Source: Symbiodinium natans (taxonomy: Eukaryota > Sar > Dinophyceae > Suessiales > Symbiodiniaceae). Taken from it: a stretch of 64,000 nucleotides of DNA. The DNA lies in NCBI GenBank assembly GCA_905221605.1, contig CAJNDS010002130.1, forward strand, positions 201,001 to 265,000, given 5' to 3'. Numbering within the stretch: position 1 is the stretch's first letter; each line of letters opens with the position of its first letter. A program made the translations under genes and the position numbers. Below the pieces are notes generated by a model that did not search any database, was not told the origin of the DNA, and was given only the letters and a program-made list of their open reading frames with translations. This document shows positions 1 through 11,124 of the stretch, piece by piece.

Positions 1-2
1 CC

Positions 3-77
3 TTCTCGGAGCACGTGAACTACATGACTCGACCACCGCCGCTGCACCAAGGCACTGATGAGCGACGCGACTCCTCT
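3..77 (+). CDS. Possible partial exon at window start
   Basis: The first bases read FSEHVNYMTRPPPLHQGTDE in a frame that is open from the edge. Start and end cannot be fixed. Confidence 0.2.
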
Positions 78-1358
78 GCAGACTCGAAAAAACAGAGGGC
101 ATTCCACACAGCTGAAGCAGAGGCAAGGCGCGGGACACGTCGCGTGCAAACTACCCTCTTGCCGCCCTTTGTCCCCTACTTCATTCCTCCTTGGGTGCCG
201 AAATGCATTCCGTCGCAGAGGCTCCCCCCGCCTTTGTCACCTGCGCAACAAATGGCTCCTGAGCTCGGGCTGGATTCATTCAGATCATTAAGCACGAAAC
301 TTCTCTTTCACGACAGACATAGCCGACATAGCCTAACAAATGCGGGTCCCGGTCACCCTTCGCGGCCGCCCTCGCGGCAGCCCGATCGACAGCCCGCGCG
401 GCCGCCCGCGCATGGCGGCTGCAGGCGCAGCGGCAGCGGACGGGCAAACATGGACCGGGGCTTATCAGGAGGCAAGGCTGGGGCTGTGAGGCGCTTTCTG
501 AAGCTCGAGCATTGCATGCGAGTTGCACACGAATCGCCCTTCGATTTGGGCTGGTTTTGGGTGGGGTGGCCTGGGAGCATCAACAATGGGGATCTCGAGC
601 CCAAAGGAGAATTCCGGTTCGAAGTCAAGCAAGCTGCGCTTGCGAGCTTGATCCAGCCTGTTATTCCCTTGGGCCTTTTTGCGCTTGCACCGGTCATGTG
701 AGTCGTAGCCTTTGGCTACAAGGCATGTCAGGGACAACCTGAACGCTACTCTTCGGGCCCTGATCCTATCCGTGGCCTCTCCCTGCTTGATGGCGGATGC
801 CCGTCAGAATCACTTTGCTGATTTCGCCAAGGCCTGCGCCTTGAAAACTCATGGGTAGAGAGGTACGTCTCGAGTTCCACCTACCTTAAACCCTGAGCCC
901 TGAATACCAACCTCACAAATGCTTCATTGCACTTTATTCGCCTCGGCCTCGCCTGTGAGTCAGAGGTTCCCCACCTCTCCTCGAGATCCCCCGCATCCAC
1001 CCTGCAGCCTCCTTTTTGGGCAAAGTTTTCGGGGCCTGTCAATGGGGAGCAGAGAGACTTGCGTGTGGAGGAATCCAACAGTCCGCCACTTCGGAACTTT
1101 GACGTGTTCTGGGAAGAACAACACCCCCTCCCCCCAATTCCGCCCGCCCCAAACATATGGACCCCTAGAAAGCGGCCTAAAAACCCTCTCAAAACAGCCT
1201 TTGCTACAAGCCCTAAACCACCAAACCCTAAACCCCAAACCCTAAACCCCAAACCCTAAACCCCAAACCCAAACCCCTAAACCCCTAAACCCCAAACCCC
1301 AAACCCTTAACTCCAAGCCCTCAATCCTAAATCTCACTCCGGCCACCTGCTCCTGAAG

Positions 1359-1407
1359 CCGCCGTATGCTCGCTGCAAAAGCATCCTCGGCCTCCGCAAG
1401 GATTGCG
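1359..1407 (+). CDS. Micro-exon candidate ending at GTTTAGGG
   Basis: AG at 1357-1358 is followed by PPYARCKSILGLRKDC. The frame ends at G followed by GTTTAGGG, a donor supplied by a telomere-like unit. Confidence 0.3.
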
Positions 1408-1828
1408 GTTTAGGGTGTTGGGGTTCAGGATTTAGGGGGTTGGGGTTTAGGGTTTAGGCTGTTTGGTGTTTAGGGTTTAGGTTTTAGGTTTTAGGGTTTA
1501 GAGGGGCATAGACTGTATTCTGAAAAGGGGGGTTTCGGGCTTAGGACGCCCTGCAAAATCTTCCTTACATGATGGCCCAACAAAAGGGGTGCAAAGTCGT
1601 TGCATTGCCCTCGAAACTGAAATTCAGATCTTGCGGCCTTGTGGGGGGTACTGGAACAAAGCTTTCATAAGTGAGATCTGCCTCTTCATGGCTCACGGTG
1701 GTGTGGGACGTGGGGTCAGACGTCTATAGAGAAATGATAACCTGACTCTGCCGGTTCGTTTTGTGTGACTGGCCCTCCCTCGTCTCCAGAAGCTCTGGCA
1801 TGAGAGGGCGGGCTTTCTTCGGCTCCCT

Positions 1829-2473
1829 CTATCTCCACAGACCGTCTTCTTCGTCACTCTTATTTGCGGTGCCCCCCCCCGCCTTGAGTTCGCTCGGAGG
1901 CGGTGCAGGGGGCTCTGGGGGTGGGACGGGTGTGGGTGGAGCTGGAGGAGCTGGTGGAGCTGGTGTGGCTGGTGGAGGAGCTGGTGGGGTTGGTGGGGCT
2001 GGTGGGGCTGGAACCGGCGGGGTGGCTACTGGTGGAGTGGGAGGTGTTTGGGCGGGCTCGGCTGCTGGCTCGGCCACAGGCTCGGTGGGCACCTCAGCGG
2101 GCGCTGGAGGCTGTGACGGCTCGGGTGGTGCTGGTTCCGAGGGCATGGGCTCTGGTGGACCAGGTGCTGGCGCAGGTACAGGTGGAGTTGACTCAGGTTC
2201 CGGTGTCGTGGTGGTGGTGGTCGTCGTCGTGGTTGTTGTGATGGGCTCCTCGGCTGCAACGGTCGCTTCCTCAGCTGGGTGCGCTGGGTCTGCTGCGGCG
2301 GCAGCTGTTGTGGTTGTTGTTGTTGTGGTTGTTGTGGTGGTGGTGGTGGTGGTGGTGGTGGACGGTGGCTCTGCCGTTTCCGCCGGCTCGACGGATGAAG
2401 GTGGCGGTGCATCAGAAAGAGTGTCCGGACGGGACCCTGAGCCCACCTGTGCCATCAAGGCAAGAGGCTGCAA
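1829..2473 (-). CDS. Pro/Thr-rich mucin-like exon
   Basis: The minus strand is open for ~215 codons. It contains two Thr runs (18 and 12 residues) separated by Ala/Glu-rich sequence, then a long P-x-P-rich tail (PPTPPVATPPVPAPPAPPTP and similar). The Thr runs mix ACC, ACA and ACG, and the Pro/Ala stretch mixes codons, which points to selection on the protein rather than a plain microsatellite. There is no ATG at the upstream edge, so this should be an internal exon. Such linkers are common in secreted or cell-surface proteins with O-glycosylated stalks. The partner exon at 2807-2713 lies just upstream. Confidence 0.5.
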   Translation of the reverse strand: MQPLALMAQVGSGSRPDTLSDAPPPSSVEPAETAEPPSTTTTTTTTTTTTTTTTTTAAAAADPAHPAEEATVAAEEPITTTTTTTTTTTTPEPESTPPVPAPAPGPPEPMPSEPAPPEPSQPPAPAEVPTEPVAEPAAEPAQTPPTPPVATPPVPAPPAPPTPPAPPPATPAPPAPPAPPTPVPPPEPPAPPPSELKAGGGTANKSDEEDGLWR

Positions 2474-2712
2474 AAGCTTCGATCATCTGCTATCAGTTCA
2501 TGCGGCATGTTCCCTTTCGAACCACCAAGTCAAACCTGGACCTGCCTTCTGAGGCCGAAAGACACTCCAAATTGAAGGAAGGCCAACAAACCCGAGACCC
2601 GACGCCGTCCTCGCTGGAAGCTCTTTGCCCAGCCTCCACCTGGTCGCTCTTGATGATTGAGAAGGTTAGGTGTCGGTTAGGTAGGTCTCGGGGGGCTTTC
2701 GGCAACGACATC

Positions 2713-2807
2713 TGCAGGTGTTGCAGGTAGTGAGAGAACGAGACGTATGCAAGGCGGCCCGCAGCCTCCCCGGCAGCTGTGCTCACATAGATGAAGATGT
2801 TCTCCAC
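2713..2807 (-). CDS. Exon candidate upstream of the Pro/Thr-rich exon
   Basis: The acceptor GTGGTCGCCAG is followed by VENIFIYVSTAAGEAAGRLA and YVSFSHYLQHL, ending at a GA donor (CTGCA/GATGTC). It is same-strand with, and 240 bases upstream of, the Pro/Thr-rich exon and may belong to the same gene. No family was recognised. Confidence 0.45.
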
Positions 2808-2899
2808 CTGGCGACCACGACAAGTCTATGTGTCCAGCAAAAACTTATGCACATCTGTCTACATACCTTGAAAGCCGCAAGAAAGCCGCATCGCAAGTG

Positions 2900-4500
2900 A
2901 GAGGCCTCCCAGCTCGGGTCCAAGTCTTTCACCCTCGGATCCTGGGCGACTTGGGAAGAGTCTCAAGTGTAGCACCAAGCGTGGCCCGAGATACGAAGAA
3001 GACCCCTGAACCACAGGCGTCATGCACTGGTTGTCACACATTGGCTTTGACAAGGAACTTGGCAAGGGCTCTGTAGGACGGTGCAAAGGAACAAGACTCC
3101 CGAATCTTAGGCCCAAGCCAGCTCGAGGGAACGGGGAAGCCTGGGTCTTTTTCGGGGGTCTGATGGGCCTCCCCAAACCCCGGAGTCGACATCGCTTTCA
3201 ACCTTCGGAATCTAGCAGGAATATGCAGGGATCGGCCTTCCAGACGATAAACACTTACGTAAAGCCGCGCTCCCATTCATTTTGGTCAGTGTATGTCATG
3301 ACAAGATCCCACGATGTCACTTGGTCATGGGCGTCCAGGGCTGACTCATCCCTGAGGCCTAAACCCTAAACCTTAAACCCTAAATTACGACAACCCTGCA
3401 TCCCACCCACCCTACAACCCTAAACCCCCACCCCTCCCCTGGTCGTTCGTGCTGAAGGCTTTTCACATGCAGCCACTCTTATCGCGTGCGCACGACTGGC
3501 CAATCTACCACATGCTCCTCTACCAGCCAGTTTTACTTCGCCTCGGCCATGCGTGGAAACCGCTGCTTCCCCGAATCCCCACAGCCCGACCACGAGAACG
3601 TGGTGGACGTACAGCATAATTGCAAAGTTTTGAGAATCCCTCCCAAGCTCCAAGCAACAGGCGCACTCGAGACTTCTCTCCTCCCATGCACTTGGGATCC
3701 CAGGCTTGAGGACCTCCGCGTTCTCGGCCCAACCTGACAGCTCTGAACGCGAGTTTTTCTACGCATGACCGGCGTGGAAGGGGACGCGGCTTGGGCTTAG
3801 CATGCCCGCCATCCCACCAAAACCGGCTCCCGGGCCTCCTGCAGGATGTTCTGCGAGGAGGGGGAGCCGAAACCTCGCGTTGGGGGCAGCATCCCGCGCA
3901 ACAACTCGAAGGGAAAACTACCCCTAGACCCTAGAAAACCGAAAGCCCTTCAGAAGGTACGTGCCTTACAAGTATATACTTATTCTTAAGTACTATAAGC
4001 CTTCCAGGGCTCCCCGACTCTGGAGGGTCCGCGGAGCCGGAGATGAAGAGACCTACAGGGGCAGTCGAGAGGAGACGTGTAGGGGCATCTCTCTTTGGTA
4101 CAAGGATGCGACGGCATCCTGGTATGAAGACCATGTACAGCCAACATGTCAGAGAAAACGTGAATGTCTCGACATGCTCCGGTTCGAAGTCCGAAGCCAG
4201 GCCTCCGCCGTAGCCCTTTAGGGCTTTGAGGGCTTCTGCAAAGGAAGGGTTCTCAATTTATGGCTTTCTTCGGGCTTAAGGCTCAGAGGGCCTTCAGGTT
4301 TTGGGGCTTAAGGCTTAGAGGGTTTAAGCAGGGTTTAGGGCTCAAGGCTAAACCCGAACCAAACCCTAAACCCAAAACCCTGAACCCCAAACCCTAAACC
4401 CTATACTGCCTCCTTCTCAAGGCCACGTTTTGTCGCAGTCACTACCGCATCTGTCTCGTCTTCGGCTTTGAGGTTTAAATTCGTGCTTAATGTTTAATTA
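2900..4500. other. No gene recognised
   Basis: Only short open frames on both strands and isolated telomere-like units (3360, 3417, 4335, 4365) are visible. Confidence 0.4.
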
Positions 4501-4555
4501 TCAAATCTCTTTGCCCCTCTGGCTCTGTCATGGGGGTGGCGCCTCCGGCCCGCAG

Positions 4556-4596
4556 GAGCCGCCGTGCCTCGCGCAGGAGGCCAGCAGCCTGGGGCG
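4556..4596 (+). CDS. Micro-exon candidate
   Basis: The acceptor CCGGCCCGCAG is followed by EPPCLAQEASSLG and a GT donor (GGCG/GTAAAG). Both splice signals are good and a telomere-like unit follows the donor. Confidence 0.35.
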
Positions 4597-5795
4597 GTAA
4601 AGGGTTTAGGACCTAAGGGAGAGGGAGAGGGGGGGGGGGGGGGCTTGTGCTTGTTTGGGGTGTTAGTACAGGGATGTTAATTGCTCTTTTGAGTCCGGGC
4701 CGAGGCTTTCAGGGGTTTGGGGTTTGGTGAGTTCTTGAAGCTCCGTTGTTCAGAGAGGGAGGGGCAATTTTGCTACTTGGGCTTCGGGCGCTTTGGGGTT
4801 ATCGCGTCTTGAGGCTTGGAAAGCAGGGGTGTTCGCTTGTTGTGGCCATGCTCTTGAACCTTTGGATGCTGAACGTCACCCTCTGAAACTCACCGGAGCA
4901 AGGGCGCCCTCCCCCACTCGCGCCCAGGCCCCTTCCCCGCCAGCTGCAGCAGCTGTGTCTAACCTTGGCCGCCACCCAGAGCCACGAGCACTAGGAGTTC
5001 AAAAAGTTCAAAAGGAGGTCCAGAGCGATTTTGGTGGTGCAAGCAGTCTGCAAGCTTGTCAGCTTGTATAGTATTTTCGTACCTATATCTCTAATCGCTG
5101 AGCTGAATCTGAAGCTGCTCGCGATGCGCGGAGCATTAGCTGCGGGCCAGCCGCGTACCGAGCTCGAGGACGGCATCAAACGTAGACGCGTCGAGGGACC
5201 TGGCAATCTGCGGGTGGCTTTTCTGAGTGCCGAGGCCCCAACATAGCCATCCTGGGAAACCTGAGGCCGACACGTCTGCTTTCGAACATCCTGCGGAAAA
5301 TCTTCAAAAAAAGGCTCAACTGAAGCCTAAGGGCGGGCCTGGGAGCCAGAAGGTAGCTGAATCCAGAAAGCGCCAGCTTCCCGTAAACCCCAGATGTGAG
5401 CCTCGTTTGGATCTCGGTCATCCCCAAGATTTGTCTTTGTTGCAGGGGAACGGCAACGAGGTGCGGCAGCGAGAAATGCCGGTCCCCCACAACCACAAAG
5501 TGGCTAACCCTAAACCCGAAACCCCGAAACCCCTAAACCCCTAAACCCGATGTAGTCGGGCTCCTCGACGAGCCATCGCACGCCATCCCGCTGTGGCCTG
5601 GGCCGCAGCCAAGAGCCGCAGTCCATATGCCGATATTAGGGGTTGCCTTCTTGGGGCCCTTATTAGAAGGGACTCCTACTATTTGGGGGACTATATATCC
5701 TACTACATGGGGGACTATATACCCCCATATCCCCTCCCTGGCCTCTGCCGCGACAGCGTGGAGCTGAAGTCCACTGCCTGGGCCATGCTCGATGA

Positions 5796-5885
5796 ACGCC
5801 CTAAACCCTAAACCCTAAAACCCTAAAACCCTAAACCCTAAACCCCTAAACCCTCAACCCTCAAACCCTCAAACCCTAAACCCTA
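5796..5885 (+). repeat. CCCTAAA array
   Basis: About ten units with one-base variants. Other arrays of three or more units lie at 1224-1310, 27702-27768, 27905-27930, 39760-39815, 47556-47608, 50657-50730, 50867-50920, 51209-51245, 51697-51750, 59154-59187 and 62308-62335. Confidence 0.9.
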
Positions 5886-5973
5886 CTGCCACATTCATAG
5901 CTCGGGACTGCAAAATCTTCAAAAATGCTGGCTGACTTCGGGAGCTATAGGTTGTCAACAAGTCAACCGGTGC

Positions 5974-6090
5974 GTATGTCAGCCTCGAAGCGTCACCTTG
6001 AATCTCGTGCAGCGGCTCGTATTTTCGAGGCATCTCGAAGGCATCCAAACGTGCCTTAAAAATCTAAGCGTTGATAGGCCCTCTGGGAAG
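5974..6090 (+). CDS. Exon candidate with strong donor
   Basis: After GTATGTCAG the plus strand reads NLVQRLVFSRHLEGIQTCLK and NLSVDRPSGK, ending exactly at the donor GTGAGTG. A second frame is also open for part of the stretch. No family was recognised. Confidence 0.35.
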
Positions 6091-6878
6091 GTGAGTGAAC
6101 ACAGCATTTTGCAGAAGCGTGCCGCTGACCCAAAATGTGACAGTTCTTTTGGGGCCTCCCCGGGGTCTGAGTTTACAAGGGCACTGCATCGCCGTGTCGG
6201 CCATGGATGCCCTGGTAGCACCAGCATAATCAGCATGTGGGCACCATGGCAAGAATTGGCACAGAAGCTGGTCTAAGAAATGCCGATGGCATCCGATGGC
6301 ACTTGTAACACCTATGATCTCGACATGCATGGGTGGCATGAGCAGCGCCACAGCCCTAGCACCCTACGACCTTCCCAAAGTAATCCGACAACATCAATCC
6401 GACAATCCGGGACTGAGCGCGCTCAGCGGTGGGTCGACTTTTCGAAACAACCCTACTGAAGCGTGTAGAGGGTGAAAAGGGAGTCAAAAAGTATAAATGC
6501 TTTCTCAAGCTTTCCCCTAGGTCACCAACACACTCCTTGGCTGTTTCTTCTATTAAAGCAGCAAGGCTGCATAACAACAGCTCCCAGAATCAAAGCCTTC
6601 ACTGCTACTAACAAGAAGCGTACTCTTTCTAGACAAACAGCCCTGGCAACACGTCGAAACAATATGAAACAATTAAGGCTTACGAAACGATAAGAATCTG
6701 AGAAAATAGCCACAGCCTCACACGTTTGGGCCCCTTTTCATATAAGCTCTCCTGACTCGACTTCTCCGGTGTTTCCGAGGCCCCAAGCCGTGACCGCTGC
6801 AAGGCCGAAATCCAGGAGCTCCTGCCCACAGCACTTTCAGGTTGAGCCTTGTTTCATTCTTCTTCCTTCTTGATTCTT

Positions 6879-6880
6879 TT

Positions 6881-6919
<39 letters not shown>

Positions 6920-6990
6920 TAGGGGGGGGGGGGGGAGGAGGGGGGGAAGGGAGGGGAGGGGGGAAAGGGAGAGGGGGGGGGGGAGGGAGC
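6879..6990 (+). repeat. Poly-T/poly-G tract
   Basis: A 12-T run is followed by ~110 bases of nearly pure G with A interruptions. Confidence 0.95.
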
Positions 6991-7011
6991 GGGGCAGGCC
7001 GTGCCTGGCAG

Positions 7012-7085
7012 AGTGCGGCATCGCCACTGCCGAAGACGACCAGGCGGAGCTCCTCCGGCACCGAGAACGAAACTTACGGCTGAAA
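7012..7085 (+). CDS. Exon candidate, charged helix
   Basis: The acceptor GTGCCTGGCAG is followed by a frame containing CGIATAEDDQAELLRHRERN and LRLK. It has 24 codons after two bases and ends at a GA donor (AAA/GATACC). It is flanked by a poly-G tract and a degenerate CCCTATAAA array. No family was recognised. Confidence 0.45.
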
Positions 7086-7086
7086 G

Positions 7087-7255
7087 ATACCCTAAACCCT
7101 AAAGAACCCTATAAACCCTATAAACCCTCTTAACCCTACAAACCCTCTAAACCCTCTAAACCCTATAAACCTTATAAACCCTATAAACCCTACAAACCCC
7201 ACAAGAACCCTATAAACCCTGTAAACCCCACAAACCCTATCAAACCCTATAGGCC
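7087..7255 (+). repeat. Degenerate CCCTATAAA/CCCTCTAAA array
   Basis: About 17 units of CCCTAAA carry an inserted dinucleotide (TA, CT, AC, GT), giving mostly 9-base steps. Confidence 0.85.
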
Positions 7256-7432
7256 CCAACTTCCTTGGGGTGCAAAGAAGCTACCTCAACAGAACGCTCC
7301 CCCCCCACCCCCCCCTCCCCAGGCTTCCGCAACTCGGAGGTGCCCGGACTCCCAAGTCCTTGCGGAGCTCCAGACGCCCGTCAAGCACCTCAACCAAGAT
7401 AAAAAGGCAACAGCTTTTCAACTTGTCCCCGG

Positions 7433-7506
7433 GTTTGGGGTTTGGGGTTTGGGGTTTGGGGTTTGGGGTTTGGGGTTTGGGGTTTGGGGTTTGGGGTTTG
7501 GGGTCT
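7433..7506 (+). repeat. TTTGGGG variant array (~10 units)
   Basis: This is a homogeneous array of the one-base variant TTTGGGG, distinct from the usual TTTAGGG of the window. Confidence 0.95.
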
Positions 7507-7749
7507 GGGGGAGAGGGTTGAACAATTAAAACTGATGTTGAATGGGAGCTTGATATGGCAGGTGGAGGGTATGTATCATGATAAGCCCATGTCCTCAATG
7601 CGGCCCCAGCATGCCCAGCATACTGCTCACTGAGGCCTTGGCGGTCTGAGGAGCCCATCGGGGCCCCAAAAAAAACCCGAAATGTGTTATTGGGGTCCTT
7701 AATTATAAGGGGCTCCTAAACCCTAAACCCTAAACCCTAAACCCTAAAC

Positions 7750-7845
7750 CCCCAATGGGGCGCGCTTCGGCCGCCGAGGTGCTTCGAGCAGCCTCGCCGC
7801 CGTGAGGCCCTGCCAGGAGGCGTTGAAGTCCTCCGAGATGCGGGG
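7750..7845 (-). CDS. Exon candidate bounded by telomere-like repeat
   Basis: The acceptor CTGGCCCTCAG is followed by exactly 32 codons in phase 0 (PRISEDFNASWQGLTAARLL and more). The exon ends at GGGG followed by GTTTAGGG, so the telomere-like repeat itself supplies the GT donor. No family was recognised. Confidence 0.5.
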
Positions 7846-7867
7846 CTGAGGGCCAGGAGGAGGAGAG

Positions 7868-7940
7868 TCAAGGGGTTTAGGGTTTAGGGTTTAGGGTTTA
7901 GGGTTTAGGGTTTAGGGTTTAGGGTTTAGGGTTTAGGGAT
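7868..7940 (+). repeat. TTTAGGG telomere-like array (~10 units)
   Basis: Perfect TTTAGGG units run in plus orientation, while a CCCTAAA array in the opposite orientation lies at 7714-7752, only 115 bases away across an exon candidate. Confidence 0.95.
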
Positions 7941-8346
7941 ATGGGGTTTGTGCTAAAGTTCAGGGCGGTTCCAGGAACCGCGGAACATTGAGTTGGGTGT
8001 AGGACCGGTAGCTGAGGGGATTTGAACTGGGGGGTTCATGGCGCCCTCATTTTGCGGGACTACATTTACGGGGACCCACTTGTAGCCCTAACAACCCTAG
8101 ATCCTAAACCCCCAGTTCCCGTGGCCCCTGATTTAAAGCGACCACAACAACACAAGTGCAAGAGGAGCCCCTGAAGAGCCAGAACTGCTCCGAGCTGCAC
8201 CGGTAGCTCAACGCATGACCTTTCCTAAGCTTCCTTAGCTTCTCAAACCCATTTTGAAACCCTTACTTAACCCTTCCTAAAACTTCTCAAAGCCATTTTT
8301 AAAAGCCGACATAATCCCTAGCCTTGCTAAACGCACAAAACAGGGA

Positions 8347-8625
8347 CTACGTAGCCCAATCCGCAGTCCTGGACACCGGCACGCGCACTCTCGGCCTAGG
8401 CACCAGGGTGAAGAGGGAAAGGCGGTAGAAAAACTGGGCGGCTCGTGGCCAGCTTTCCGGCACTTTAGTTGTTTTCGGGTTCAGGACGTCTTGATGTTCT
8501 TCTTCTTCTCCTCCTCCTTCTTCTTCCTTTCGGCAACTTGAACCCTGGGCCAAAGCGACTCGAGTTCCTGCCCTAAGCCACTCGGTGCTTTCAAGCACCT
8601 GCTGAGGCAACGGCGTAGAGTGCAT
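8347..8625 (-). CDS. Open frame of 92 codons with Glu-rich run
   Basis: The frame begins at an ATG (8625) and contains LESTEWLRAGTRVALAQGSS, a Glu/Gly-rich run encoded by GAAGAAG-type repeats, then HQDVLNPKTTKVPESWPRAA. It ends at a stop at 8347. Composition outside the run is protein-like. No family was recognised. Confidence 0.35.
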   Translation of the reverse strand: MHSTPLPQQVLESTEWLRAGTRVALAQGSSCRKEEEGGGEEEEHQDVLNPKTTKVPESWPRAAQFFYRLSLFTLVPRPRVRVPVSRTADWAT

Positions 8626-8675
8626 CCCAAAAGCCAGGGTTCGCTACCTCAGTCAGCAAGCTTTTCAGTCGTAGA

Positions 8676-8848
8676 GTCTCTCAGGGTCTCGTAGGGTCCC
8701 GTAGGGTCCCGTAGAGTGTCGGAGAGTGTCGTAGAGTGTCGTAGAGTGTCGCAGAGTGTCGTAGAGTGTCGTAGAGTGTCGTAGAGTCTCATAGAGTCTC
8801 GTACAGTCTCGTAGAGTCTCGTAGAGTCTCGTAGAGTCTCGTAGAGTC
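8676..8848 (+). repeat. Decamer minisatellite GTAGAGTCTC/GTAGAGTGTC
   Basis: About 17 copies of a 10-bp unit. Because 10 is not a multiple of 3 and the unit lacks stops on the minus strand, two minus frames read repeated LYETLRDSTR-type peptides. Confidence 0.95.
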
Positions 8849-8849
8849 G

Positions 8850-9019
8850 CAGCATTCAGAAGATGCGAATGCGCAGTGGTTGTATGCTGCGGCACGAACC
8901 TCATCGGCCGGCGAGGCCAGCGTGGCAGCGGCCAGGAGAAGGCCCCTCTCAGGCAACTTCTTTAAGGATACCCAGGGAGCTGAAATGTCATCTCCCCCTT
9001 CACCGAGCATTGCGGAGAG
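8850..9019 (-). CDS. Exon candidate next to a decamer array
   Basis: The strong acceptor TTTTGCTCTTTCAG is followed by LSAMLGEGGDDISAPWVSLK and about 35 further codons (ATLASPADEVRAAAYNHC). The frame then runs into the GTAGAGTCTC-type array at 8848, which keeps it open artificially, so the true 3' end is unknown. Confidence 0.45.
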
Positions 9020-9216
9020 CTGAAAGAGCAAAATTGAGTGCCCCTTGCGAAGGGGCAGACATACAATTGCAAAAAAAGCTGGCAGGCAGATAACTTGGCA
9101 CTTGGCACCGCATCGGAACCGGAGAGAGAGAGAGAGACCTGCCTCCATGCGCTGAAGCCTGTCGAACTCAGACGTGCACTCCGTACATGCTGTCAGGTCG
9201 TGCTCTCAGGTCGTGT

Positions 9217-9238
9217 TCTCTCTCTCTCTCTCTCTCTT

Positions 9239-9285
<47 letters not shown>
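9217..9285 (+). repeat. (CT)n followed by (GCTT)n
   Basis: A dinucleotide run passes directly into about 11 GCTT tetramers. Confidence 0.95.
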
Positions 9286-9299
9286 AAGCGCGCTTGGCC

Positions 9300-10330
9300 T
9301 CTCGAAAGAGGCCGCCCCTAGGGGCACGCTCCACCGGGTCTGTCGGTGTGAAACTTGTGCGTATGGTGTTACAGGGTTTGAGGTGTGTAAGGCAAAGCAG
9401 CACGGCTTGCAGTTAAGGTCAAGCGAAGGTCATACGTAATACTCCTTGAGGAGTGCATTGACTCAGCACCTGTGCTCCCCGAACTGTGGTCAGGTGTTTC
9501 GTTCATGCTTATGGCCGTCAGGATTCCCGGAACAACCCCAGGAGTTGACGAAGTGGAATAGGGTTTAGGGTGCCATAGAGAGTTGGGGGGTTCCCCCAAT
9601 GTGTGAAGGGAAGCTCTTGCTATATTGTGCATGACGCCCACCCCTAGGTACGTGCAGTGGTCTGCTGGTTTGTGCGGATTCCCGGGCTCCAAGACAACAC
9701 AGCGAAGCTCAACAATAGCCCCTGCTCAGAGTAAAGGCCTCTCTCTCTCTCTCTCCCCTTCCCTCTTCTGATTCTAATTGCAAAGGACCCCACCGCTCTC
9801 TTCCCCCTGACTGCGTTGAGTGTAGGCTGAGTGTGGTAGTGGCATGAAGACCGCATCATCGGCACGATAAAATTTCAACCCCAGCCCACGTCGGTCACAC
9901 CTCCTTGCAGCATGGAAAGCCCCATGGGCAGGCAAGAGGCTTGCTTAGGTGTAAGTCTGGACCATGAAGTTCATGCCTTTGTGTGCAATGTGCAGCTTGG
10001 GGTGTGTGTTTGAGGTCGATGCTTGCGCACGCACTTTTAGCAACCTTCAGTGTAGGTGGGATTTGCTGAATCTGCGAGGATTGGGGCATGCTGACTACAA
10101 CAACTTGGCTAGGCTGTGAATTTTCTGGCTTCCCGATCTGGTAAAGACACTGAACGACATCTACTATGCGCCGATGGTGTGATTGATAGGCAAACACTAG
10201 TCTTGCTGGCCCTGACAGTTGGGAATCTGCGGTAATCGACAGTCGACCTCTAGCATCTGTGCAACGCGAGTCGCCTTCTCTTGCATCCTAGACTCCTAGG
10301 CTCCCGAAGACTCGATGATGTTGCACTGCA
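9300..10330. other. No gene recognised
   Basis: Short open frames and a CT run at 9735 only. Nothing has convincing splice signals. Confidence 0.4.
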
Positions 10331-10335
10331 CGGTC

Positions 10336-11124
10336 TCACAGCAGCAAGGAACCCTTTGACTTGTTTTGGCATCTTGGCTTTGCTCGCTTGCGATTTCTCT
10401 TGAGCCCAACCATTCTTTGAATCTTGCGCCGGGCCTGGTTTTCAGGCCGGGCAACATCTTTGATCGCCAAGGCTATGTCCCAGAAATGCGAATCTGCCAG
10501 TGTGTAGTGGTTGGTGTCCGACAGCCTCTTCATAGCCTCGATGGCTACTGTGGCGTCTCTCATCAACTCACAGCTCCAGCAATGCTTCCGCTGGGGCAGC
10601 CTCATGAAAGGCACGTAGGGTGCATCGCATGTCAACTGCAGACCCTGTAGCCGGACGTGTGCACAACGACTTGTCACAGCCGGGGGGAACTCCAACTTCG
10701 AGAGAGATTCTGCAGTGGTTCGTGGATCCAAGGCCACAGTGGCGACTACATCGGTGCCCATGCGTTCCAGGTGTAACAGGAAACAAACGTGCCCCAAGTG
10801 AGCGCCGAAGTGAAAAACTTGCGACGCAAGACTCAAGACACGCGGCTGGTCGCGTAAGCTGGCGAATCCTCCCAACTGTACACAGGAGAAAATTCGTCCT
10901 GAAGCCCTTTGAAAGTGCAGAAGCACTCGCCAAATGCTCACATGAGCGCTGCAAGCTGCAGACAGCGTACTAGAGCTCAAAAGTGGACATTCGTGTACAG
11001 TTTGAAGTCCATGCGTTCCAGGTGTCCTGCCACTGCACGGGCCACATATGCACCGAGCGAGTGCCCGATCAAAATCACCTGGAAGCGTAGACTCGAGGAA
11101 TGAACCCAAGAATCGCCTTTGCAA
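10336..11124 (-). CDS. 262-codon open frame, doubtful
   Basis: The minus strand is open for 262 codons. Its 3' third has protein-like content (LADSHFWDIALAIKDVARPE and a basic C-terminus). Its 5' part overlaps the alpha/beta-hydrolase fragment in another frame and is probably spurious there. No family was recognised. Confidence 0.25.
   Translation of the reverse strand: MQRRFLGSFLESTLPGDFDRALARCICGPCSGRTPGTHGLQTVHECPLLSSSTLSAACSAHVSIWRVLLHFQRASGRIFSCVQLGGFASLRDQPRVLSLASQVFHFGAHLGHVCFLLHLERMGTDVVATVALDPRTTAESLSKLEFPPAVTSRCAHVRLQGLQLTCDAPYVPFMRLPQRKHCWSCELMRDATVAIEAMKRLSDTNHYTLADSHFWDIALAIKDVARPENQARRKIQRMVGLKRNRKRAKPRCQNKSKGSLLL

Noticed and set aside
600-640. GGTTCGAAGTC resembling a tRNA B box (also at 4180)
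   Set aside because: No matching A box, acceptor stem or cloverleaf could be folded around either site.
7711-7752. True chromosome end (telomere)
   Set aside because: The arrays are short, occur in both orientations all over the window and are followed by other sequence, so they are interstitial.
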